64,000 bases of DNA from the NCBI GenBank assembly GCA_012934845.2, contig WNNJ02002138.1:62001-126000 (forward strand). Reading direction: 5' to 3'. A program made the translations under genes and the position numbers. The stretch comes from Pomphorhynchus laevis. Lineage: Eukaryota > Acanthocephala > Palaeacanthocephala > Echinorhynchida > Pomphorhynchidae. Below are positions 46,201 through 55,084 of the stretch, one piece after another. Position 1 is the stretch's first letter. Each line of letters begins with the position of its first letter. The notes under the pieces are model-generated. The model saw only the letters and a program-made list of their open reading frames with translations. It ran no database searches and was not told the origin of the DNA.

Positions 46201-46500
46201 TATGCTTGTTTTCCGTAATCTGAATTGTGGACTCTGTTGTCATGGTCGCAGGAATTTGATCATAATTATCGGAGTCTAAGCGATATTCCGTGATTCCACA
46301 CTATTAGAGGTAGTTGCACTAAACATTTGTTGGCAGTTATTACTTCTACCAGCTTTGCAGTTTACACATTGACGATTTGCCTTGGCACATTTGCAACCGG
46401 TGCACCTGACAGCCTGACCGTTGCAGGTACAGCATAGAATTGAATTGGACGGGTTTCCCTTCGTCATTACTTCGTCTGAGCTAGTCCTTGCGGGGCTTCG
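43270..46500 (-). mobile_element. REL-type LINE, family C, broken
   Basis: On the minus strand: an N-terminal Cys cluster (46276-46467: CCTCNGQAVRCTGCKCAKAN, then CVNC), an N-terminal domain (45307-45855), the RT (45282-44403: LTIDASNAFN, FNQGDPISMIAFAAASIPLI, LYADDVSFVGS) and the nuclease end (44209-43406: CVCGESINVLHSLSC, RHNIIRDVLA, ARLDIACTGIF, MDVSIFNVYAPS). About five interruptions are visible. A family A LINE 3' tail of about 90 bp is inserted at about 45985-46075. Confidence 0.8.
45985..46075 (+). mobile_element. Nested family A LINE 3' tail
   Basis: GATTCACAGTCTTGTTTTGT, GTGGTCATGTAAGCGTGC, GCTG, GCACGCATTTGCCACG and a TTAAAATAAAT end match the 3' UTR of A1 (minus, near 19015-19070). 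Only the terminal 90 bp were inserted, within LINE C between its Cys cluster and its N-terminal domain. Confidence 0.75.
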
Positions 46501-46544
46501 TCAATAATACGCACACTAGTCAGAGCCCTTGTATCTCGGGATGA

Positions 46545-46690
46545 AGCCGATCTGGAAAGTCGATATGGAAAGTCGATCTGGAAAGTCGATCTGGAAAGTC
46601 GATATGGAAAGTCGATCTGGAAAGTCGGTCTGGAAATCTATCTGGAAAGTCGATCTGGAAATCTATCTGGAAAGTCGATTTGGAAAGTCG
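46545..46690. repeat. Tandem repeat upstream of LINE C
   Basis: About ten units of roughly 15 bp (GTCGATCTGGAAA and variants) lie just 5' of the LINE C coding start on the minus strand, the position of a 5' leader. Confidence 0.9.
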
Positions 46691-46699
46691 ATTGTAAGA

Positions 46700-47127
46700 G
46701 TTTTAATAACCAAGACTTGTTTTTCAGGTATTTTATAATTTTTTAAAGGCTTATTTTTCATATATTTTATAATTTTTTATAGAATAAGATAGAATGGTGC
46801 AAATTTAATTAGTACTGTGAAGTAAAAATAAAAGGTTCAACATACAAATAATTAATTTGTTAATTACTTTGAAATTATTCCTTATTTTATCAATGAAAAT
46901 GTCTCATATAATTTTACAAATTTGTAGAATTTTCAAAAATTCTACAAAACTTTCAAAAACCCCTTTCTAGAGACGGTTGTTGCTGTTTGTCATTATCACC
47001 CTTTTCACTTACATTTAAAAGATAATAGCAGTTGCTATCGAAATATAATGAACTTTTGTGTAAACCATCTTTTTATTCACTTTCTTCATATTGCATTTGC
47101 TTTAAATAATATTAATAATACCTAAAA
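46700..47127. other. AT-rich spacer
   Basis: No coding is seen. A near-perfect palindrome (TTTGTAGAATTTT, two bases, complement) lies near 46919-46947. Confidence 0.55.
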
Positions 47128-47402
47128 AAAATTTTGGTTTCTTATAAACATACACAAATTACACAAATAACAAGATTAATATACACAATAAAATAACATA
47201 CAAGCAACTGCTAACAAATAACTATTTACAACGCCAACTTTCAAAACAAGGATCAGGAGATTAATAATAATATATTAATTCACATCGACTATACAACTAC
47301 TACTTACAAGCTACTACTTACAATACACAACTACTTACAAGCAATCCCAACGAACACAGAAGCTTAAACACACAATTATTCGATTACAACGAGCGAAGCG
47401 AG

Positions 47403-48914
47403 TTGACACAACAATCGATGGCAAGAACAAAGAAGACAGAAACGAAAAAATGCTTAGCAAGTCAGCAGATTAACGGTACTCGCAATCAGACTGTACCAAA
47501 ATTAGCAAGCCCCTCCTCTGGGTATCAGCAACACGAGGTATCTTGCAGCAGATCTGGATGCGACATATGGACAGCTGTCAATGTTCCATCCTGTCTGACG
47601 AAATCGCTACTGTCTAGGGATTTGGTTTGTGGGTTATGTGCCTACGAATTGCTCTCCTTGTTGTTCAAGGACCATTGTGACGAGCAAGTATCAATAAATG
47701 GTTTAAAGAGGAACGCAGATTCAAACAGTCACAACGATGGGGAAGATCATAGTATTAACGAACCAGAACGGAGTTCAGAAGCGTTCAGAAAGTCAAGCAG
47801 CTCGTCGTCAGGGATTGATGATGTTTCGGCCACTCCAAAATTATCTGAGATAGGAACCAATAATGCTATTCATGTACTCAATCATTCTCTCACGCAGCAG
47901 TCGAAGTTAGAAATGAGCGATCGTTCAATCATACCCTTCAATAACAATTCAACTCAATGCTTCGTTAGGGATGCATTGCATGAGACTAATGTGATGGATT
48001 ACTCCTTCAAACAACTTCCTGTCTTGGATTCTATTGTTCATCCCCATATATTGGACTCGAGCAGCGTCGGTCTTGATGTAGATAACAAATGTTCCGCCCT
48101 CAAGCATGCAAATGTTGATTTGTCAACTCCTGTTAACACTTCCTCGGGCAGTGATTGTTCTCAAAACTGTCCTCTAGGTAGCGATTGTAGTGAGCGTCCT
48201 TGTGCTTACCCGCAGCAACTGCATCCCCGCTGCAGTTTATGTGTTGCTCCTCTAGTAGCCCCGTTAATTGAGAGCGTTAAGGATCTTGCAAAGGCTAGTC
48301 AGATTATAGTTAGGCCTATAGATAATCTACGACAAATAGTTAGCCTTCCAAATAATAAACAACATGCAGTGATTCCTCCAAATCATCGACGGCCATCGAT
48401 TGCCCCTGAGACTCATTCTTCATTAGTTCCGTCTGCTAGCCCTAAACAATTTAGCTCTAGACAATTTAACTCCAGAAGAGAGTTAAACGTTATCGTGAGC
48501 GGTGTTGAAGAATCTCTCAGTAACAATCCCCAAAGTAGACTGGATGACGATATCGTGCATCTTCGCGCAGTGTTTTCTAAGATTTTTCTCCAGAGCGATG
48601 TGGATGTTGCGAAGTGTCTTAAAGTTCGAAGAGTTTTTCGTCTAGGCAAGAAACTTTCAGATAGACCTAGACTTTTAAAAGTTGTTCTAGACTCAAAAGA
48701 TCATGTTGACTTCCTACTCAAGCATGCATTTAGATTATCGCGCTCTGATTTTCATTTACTCCGTGATTTATCTCCTGCAGATCGTTTGAGAAGACACGAG
48801 GCTTTCAACGAGCTGCATCGACGGCTGGAAAATGGTGAGTGCAACCTATGTGTCCGGAATTTTCGGGTGGTCAAGTGGCGTCCGACTGTCCGGTGGCATC
48901 CCTTACTTCTGTAG
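47403..48914 (+). CDS. CR1 ORF1 protein: Cys-rich finger and RRM-like domain
   Basis: The 503-residue frame starts at a non-ATG or at ATG 47418 (MARTKKTETKK), which I prefer. Residues about 50-90 form the finger CSRSGCDIWTAV....DLVCGLCAYEL. A long Ser-rich linker follows. The C-terminal 140 residues (RELNVIVSGVEESL, LDDDIVHLRAVFSKIF, VRRVFRLGKKLSDRPRLLKV, FLLKHAFRLS) are the RRM-like domain common to CR1/L2 ORF1, expected to bind the element RNA. ORF2 begins inside its last 76 bases. Confidence 0.85.
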   Translation: MTQQSMARTKKTETKKCLASQQINGTRNQTVPKLASPSSGYQQHEVSCSRSGCDIWTAVNVPSCLTKSLLSRDLVCGLCAYELLSLLFKDHCDEQVSINGLKRNADSNSHNDGEDHSINEPERSSEAFRKSSSSSSGIDDVSATPKLSEIGTNNAIHVLNHSLTQQSKLEMSDRSIIPFNNNSTQCFVRDALHETNVMDYSFKQLPVLDSIVHPHILDSSSVGLDVDNKCSALKHANVDLSTPVNTSSGSDCSQNCPLGSDCSERPCAYPQQLHPRCSLCVAPLVAPLIESVKDLAKASQIIVRPIDNLRQIVSLPNNKQHAVIPPNHRRPSIAPETHSSLVPSASPKQFSSRQFNSRRELNVIVSGVEESLSNNPQSRLDDDIVHLRAVFSKIFLQSDVDVAKCLKVRRVFRLGKKLSDRPRLLKVVLDSKDHVDFLLKHAFRLSRSDFHLLRDLSPADRLRRHEAFNELHRRLENGECNLCVRNFRVVKWRPTVRWHPLLL

Positions 48915-51822
48915 AGTCAGACCTCTTTAGTAGTGATGGTTCGTGTGTAGGAAAACTAGTAGACTTTGATAGTGTCACCGAGCGTGTCAAATTTTCCCAT
49001 TATACGAACATTTTTGTCGGTTATTCAAATGTTCGTAGTCTCCTGGCTCAGTTCTCGGAAATTAAATTCATAGTTGCTTCGAAACGTTTTGATGTATTTT
49101 GTATAACCGAAACATGGCTACATTCTGACATTTCGGATGACTGTGTTGCCATCCCTAACTATTTTCTAATACGTTCGGATCGCTCATGTGGTAAACGTGG
49201 AGGTGGGGTAGCCGCCTATGTGCGAAATAGTCTCCTGGTATCGAATATCTCGGCTTTTCGCGACGATATTGGTTATTCCTTTGAAGGTCTTGCTTTTACA
49301 CTGGGAAATGGTCAACGATCCCAATTCTGCGTTCTTTACCGTTCTCCGTCCTATGAATTAAGATTTGACTCTCTTAAACCACATTTGCTGAGTTTATCTT
49401 TGTATCCTCTGATTTTGCTCCTGGGTGACTTCAATATCCCCCAAATAGACTGGAAAAATAGTCATTCACGACCAATTCACGGAATTGGGAAAGTACTGAG
49501 TGACTTTCTGTTACTTGAGATGCTACTAGTTCAACATATTAAAGAACCTACTTGTGTGACAGGGACGCCTTCTATTCTCGATTTGGTCTTTACTAAGTGT
49601 TTGGGTGACGTTTCAGGTGTTCGTTGTGACGCACCAATTGGCAATAGCGATCACTGTGTACTCTTTATGTGGCTGTCGCTGTTCAACAGAGCCTCACAAA
49701 ACTCTAATTTTAAAAAACGTTGTTGGGTAGGTGTTGATGCTAGTCAACTAGCTGCAAGCTTCCCAAAAGGTATCTGTGATAGTCTTCGTATCCACTTCGG
49801 TTTGGAGGTTCCTGTAGTCTTTGATTTGCTCCATGATGAATTGATGCGAATTTCTGATATCTTTGCTCCGCTACGTGCCTGCAAGTTCAAGCATGGACAT
49901 CCTCCTTGGTTCGACAGAGAGCTTCTTGATGCTATAAGATCCCGCAACAAATTGTGGCGCGAATTTAGGCGTTCTGCTTCAAAACGTGCCTACATCGACT
50001 CTCGGAACTTATGCAATCGGCTAAAATTTCAGAAACGCTATTCGTACGAAGATAGTATCGCCAGGGATGCATCTTTGAATCCTAGGAGGTTTTGGTCTTA
50101 TGTAAGAAACAACAGAACACTTGTCGCCACAATTAGCTCAATCCAAACGCCAACTGAAATTTTAACCGATCCGTCTATAATCGCCCAACATTTAGCTGAT
50201 AGCTTCTTGGTACAGGCTTTGACCTCTAACAAACTGCATGACTTTAGTTGGAAGTATGTTCCGGTTGCTCATCGGTGTTGTGTTCGTCCACTCAGAGTGG
50301 ATGAGGTGTTGAACGAGGTAATGAAGCTCGATTCGTTTACATCTCCGGGACCGGACAATATTGCCCCCTTCCTCGTCAAATCCTTAGCGAACGAACTGAG
50401 CAATGATTTAACTATGTTCTTCAGATACAGCTTAGATACATCTTGGATTCCTGACAGTTGGAAGTGTGCAATTGTGGTGCCTATTCCCAAAAAGCATCCT
50501 GCTAGCTTTTGCGCGGACTTTCGGCCCATTAGCTTAACTAGCGTATTCTGCAAACTTTTAGAAAGAATCATTGCTAGTAGAATCAGGGATCATTTGGATC
50601 GTAATCACATATTGGTTGAATCTCAACATGGTTTCAGGATCGGACGTTCATGCCTTACTAACCTACTAACTGCGCGTGAAAAATGGGCTGATGCTCTGGG
50701 GGCTGGGTTTTAGGTTCATACAGTATTTCTTGATTTTTCGAAAGCTTTTGATAGGGTACCACACGACGGCATAGTGTCTTTACTGTATCACTATGGACTT
50801 CATTCATATATTTGTGAGTGGGTCAGGGAATTTCTATCGAATAGGTCTTTCCGAGTTTGTGTGGGGGGGGCGTGTTTTCTTATTCGGTAAATATTAATTC
50901 TGGCGTACCGCAGGGATCAGTCCTTGGCCCACTGCTCTTTATAATCTTCATTAATGATCTGCTACTCCGCTTATCATGCTCTCATCTAGCGTTTGCAGAC
51001 GATCTAAAGATTTGGTCGATCATTAGAAGTCCTGCTGATCGAGTATCGTTACAAAATGATCTAAACTCCATGATCAAGTGGTGCGATTCTACCGGACTAC
51101 GGTTGAATGTTGATAAATGTGTCCTCATGCAGCTAGGTCGCCCTATTGAAACTCTAAGGTACTTTATTGGAGATATGATCTTAAAGGAAGTGTCTCATCA
51201 TAAGGATTTAGGGATTATTGTCCATAGATCCTTGAAAACAAAGTTGAACACCGACTTCTTTCTAGGTAAAGCTACTAGGGCGTTATATTGTATTAAAAAT
51301 GCATTCCTCAGGTTAAGCTGTCACATGTTTAAGAGGTTATTCATCTCCATCGTCAGGCCACACTTGGAGTACTGCATTCAGGCTTGTTTCCCTGTCACTA
51401 AGCAAGAACTATTAGACCTGGAGTCTATTCTTAGGCGCGGATCGAGGCTCTGTATTGGCTTAAGTGGTATTGACTATTATGTACGTCTAAGTCGTATTGG
51501 GATGTTGTCGGTACGTGAGAGGTTCATATCTTTGGAAATGCTATGTATATGGCATATGTCGAATGATGTGGTAGGTTATCCCACTGATGTAATCACTAGG
51601 CGGGTAGATCAGTTGCGGGGACATAGCAGAGTCTTGTATAAATTTAGATTTGGCAGATTACCAAAAGTGTATAGACTCTCAAGGAGAGGAATTAACATGT
51701 GGAATTCGTTGCCTGAGGAAGTCGTTGCAGCCCCCAGTTTGAGAACGTTTAAATCACGATGCTACAAATGGATACATGAACAATGCCGCCATTCAACACT
51801 ACCACTGGAATACCCTAATTAG
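48839..51822 (+). pseudogene. CR1 ORF2: APE endonuclease and reverse transcriptase, two breaks
   Basis: Endonuclease motifs: VGYSNVRSLLAQ, DVFCITETWLH (catalytic Glu), GGGVAAYVRNS, LLLGDFNIPQIDW, SILDLVFTK and IGNSDHCVLF (SDH). RT: SPGPDNIAPFLVK, ADFRPISLTSVFCKLLERI, ESQHGFRIGRSC, VFLDFSKAFDRVPHD, GVPQGSVLGPLLFIIFINDL, LAFADDLKIWS (FADD). The C-terminal block has RGINMWNSLPEEVV. A TAG at 50711-50713 falls between HGFR and the first catalytic Asp, and a frameshift sits at a run of eight G (50863-50870). Everything else is open. Confidence 0.85.
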
Positions 51823-51944
51823 CTACGTTGACTGACCATCGCTTTTGTTTTATTTTTTATTATTTTTTTTGGACTCTGCCTGAATAGCCTTTTGGCTTTG
51901 GTATGTATTGGAATAATTTTTTATTTTTTTTTAATAATTGATTT

Positions 51945-54900
51945 TTTTTGAAAAAAAAACAAACAAATATAGTTATACTATAAATTTTAGTTCATTGAGT
52001 TTGCAGGTCGATGTCGAGCAGAACGAGGACCGCGAATACACATCGAAATTGAACGAGCCAACTGAATTCCAATCTTTGACCGTAATTTTGTCAATTCTTC
52101 TGAGTAGGAATGATTGTTTTTTATTGCCATCTTCTGTGCAATTCTCTGAATTAATTGTGCAGATGATTTTACTGCTCCACCGAAACATGATAACACGATA
52201 GGTGCGAAATTCGCCCTCTCTATGGCAGTTACTCTCTTGATACTTAGCGAATTTACGTGTTTCGTGATATGTAAAAGCAGCCCCAGCGGATTTCGAAAGG
52301 TTGTACGGAGCGAAAACGTTAAAAACGCAAGTATCAAATAAAGTTCGCTCCGAACGACTTCCATAAAAACCACAGCAGGCGATATCCAAACGTGCATCAT
52401 GAGCGCGAGATGTAGATATGCGCTCGAAATGAATACTAGAATTTACTGGCAGTAGTGTTGGCTCTTTTTGCACATTATCACATATTTCTGTCAAGGTTTT
52501 AGAAAATATATCACGAATTGAATCATGTCTTATCGATGGATGACCTCCGGTGGGACAGGTAAGTGAGTGAGCCAGAGAATTATGTTCACCGCAGGGGCAA
52601 TGAGAGGGCGCGTCTAGTGGTAGTCTATGATATCGAGCTGCAAGTGCGTCACGAAATTCTACATTGCTAACTCGAGTCCAACGATCACTCGTAGGATATG
52701 TGGAGAGCCATGACGAGGCACCTTTGACTTGTAGATGTTCCATAATACGTAACAAATTGTCACCAACATTAGCTACTCGATCTCTAAGCAATGACTTTTG
52801 AATATCAATCTTTGAAGTGCCTATAAGGGCAATGCGTTTGGATTGTTCAGTCCTTAAGTCCACACAGTATAAGCCATTTAAATAAGGAGTGCATATATCT
52901 TTTGAGCTTTTAAACTCTTCTATCGCAGTAAAACGTGGGTCAGCAATACCTAGACCACCTAGTCTTATCGGAAGGGTAAATAACGGCCATAAATAATCGT
53001 CGTCAGGCAATTTCAAATTAAAAAGCTTATCAAAACGCTTCTGAATGGTGTCATAGAGATCATCGAAACTACCAATTGAACAGTTTGTGGTTCTTTGCAA
53101 GTGAATCCATTTATGCTGAAGCGATCTGGTCATACTAGTATAGCTTATCTGCAAATCAAGAATACCCACGTCAGCAAGACGATTTACTAATGAGCAATAA
53201 TTAGAGATCTTTTGTTCCGTAGTTTTATTTATATAATCATCTGTTCCAATAGGAGCACCGAGTACTAACGTGCCATCGACAACAATGTCGATTCCCGTTT
53301 CATTAAAAAGTTTGCGGGTACTATCTGCATTTTCGGGACTAGTTAGTAGAACGCATTTGTTGCTGTTGACATGAAATCCGAAAGCACGGCCGTAGTCACA
53401 CAAGAATTTGAAAGCCTTGTAAATTTGCACAGGTTCGCCGATTAAATTGCCATCATCCGCGTACCAGAATTGGTTGATGTTAGGAAACTCCTCAGTAATG
53501 TTCAACAATAATGGCAGGGTTGCTACGGCAAAAGCTGGCATAGCAAGTACATCACCTTGCGTAAATCCCTCTTGGGATTTGATGAAACTATCACCAGTTG
53601 AAAAATTTGAAGGGTTATCGTAAAAATTGTGTAGTATAGTAGACATAGAGGGACAAATGCGTGATATATTAGCGAGATCTGCCTTTCGATTTATTCTGTT
53701 AAATGCATTATCTGCATCAACAGTGAGAAGAACTGCATCAGGATCTTTTAACAGGCATTCGCGAACTGCGTGCGTGACGCACTCCACTCCAGCTCGTTGA
53801 CCAGCGCACATTTGCAACCGTCCGCACACTTCTTGAATATCATTGGAAATTATAGAAAGAATGGCTTTCGACATTATTCTCCTACTAACGTCGCCAATAC
53901 CAATAGGCCTTATTCCCGATTTTTTGGATAAGGCTATTAATCTGCTTGAAGCCAATACATTTATAACATTAGTAGGCATAAGCTCAGTAGCTAAAGATTT
54001 TGCGAACGTTGACAAAACTTTAGTCAATTCAGCAGATTCGTGACCAAACTTAGTTAACATATGTAGCCATGACTGTGCATCAATGCCGGAGGGACCTGCT
54101 CCACCTTTAACACGTTTAGCCATACGAATTATCAATTCACTATCGATTGAATCAAAAATCACAGGGTGAAAATTTGGAACTGTGATTGGGAAAGACCAGT
54201 TAACAGCATGAGGAACTAATGGGCTCGGTACAGGGTGCTTGTCGAGTAATAATTCCCAAACAGTTTTAGAACCAATCACATCCTCTGGTTGCAAAGGAAC
54301 GCCATCATAAGAATCGTTGTCTAGAAGATGCATTGCTGTGTTCAGTCGAGAGCTTTCAACCAATGAGACGAATTTTTTGCGCCAATCTCTTGACTTCGAA
54401 GGTTGAATTTTTAAGGCTTTCATATTTTGAAGGGCCGAGGCTTCAGCGTATAATCCAGCATAGTCATTATTGAACCACATGTCCAATCGTCGGGATAAAG
54501 TTGATTTCAATGATTTGGGAGATTGACGAGAATTACGTTGAAGAATAAGATGTCCAAAGATGATGTACTTAGTAAAAGTTTCCGAATTAGTGAGAGAATC
54601 CCTGAATATGCGTGCAAGTTCTGATATAAATTGTTTGGACTCTGAACATTTTGGAAGTCGAAATAAGTTAGGTTTCCATTGTATGACGATCGAGAATATA
54701 TCCTGTATAGACAATACATCGGACTCTTGACGAGTATTCATTGTGTAATTTATATTTATATGGTTGTTAAGAGGACAATGCCGATGATCAGAGTTTTCAC
54801 AATCTGAATTCGGTTTACTCAATATGGATATAGCAATATTATTGGAAGCTGTTGCGGAGCAATTTACTTCACGATTGGAACAATTCACAGCTGAGCAATT

Positions 54901-55084
54901 CAAGCATAGGATATTCTGCTTAGCATATCGACATCCTTTACATTTAGCATTCGGGCCGTTGCATGAAGAGCATTTCAGAGTTGTCGCAGGCTTGCCCTTG
55001 GGCATTTATTTTGTTTAAGAACAGAATTGAATTGCACTGTAATTTGCAGACTTTGTTGTTTTAAGTATTTAACAATCAAGACAA
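51945..55084 (-). mobile_element. REL-type LINE, family D, nearly intact
   Basis: One reading frame runs from the Cys cluster at 55005 to near 52220, with a single frameshift before the last 80 residues. The 3' tail on the minus strand is a T-rich/A-rich run near 51945-51965. It lies head to tail behind E2: the short interval 55006-55084 is its leader. Confidence 0.85.
51987..55005 (-). CDS. LINE D polyprotein: Cys cluster, reverse transcriptase, REL endonuclease
   Basis: MPKGKPATTLKCSSCNGPNA starts about 1000 residues. A Cys cluster comes first (KCSSC, KCKGCRYAKQ, CLNCSAVNCSN). The RT has GPSGIDAQSWLHM, SGIRPIGIGDVSRRIMSK, LLTVDADNAFNRINR (Asp), TQGDVLAMPAFAVATLPLL, FWYADDGNLIGE (YADD). After the thumb comes HCPCGEHNSLAHSLTC (CCHC finger), SIRHDSIRDIFSKTL, KEPTLLP, ARLDIACCGFYG and LFDTCVFNVFAP (PD-(D/E)xK core), TYHETRKFAKYQ. 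The frame then shifts near 52220; the proper end (IERANFAPIVLSCFGGAV, MCIRGPRSARH) is in another frame to 51987. No APE domain is present. The nuclease nicks target DNA for priming. Confidence 0.85.

Larger units (their letters stand above)
47128..51930 (+). mobile_element. CR1-like LINE, nearly full length
   Basis: A leader of about 275 bp is followed by intact ORF1 (47403-48914), ORF2 in two frames (48839-50713 and to 51822), a 3' UTR with a small stem-loop (AGCC TTTT GGCT near 51887-51902) and an A/T-rich tail. Only one in-frame stop and one frameshift break it, so it is the youngest CR1 here. Its first 26 bp match the leader start of LINE A2. Its tail meets the tail of the minus-strand LINE D at about 51945. 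Confidence 0.9.

Noticed and set aside
46529-46738. Short repeat protein with KSIWKVDMES units
   Set aside because: It is a translated tandem repeat in the leader region of LINE C.
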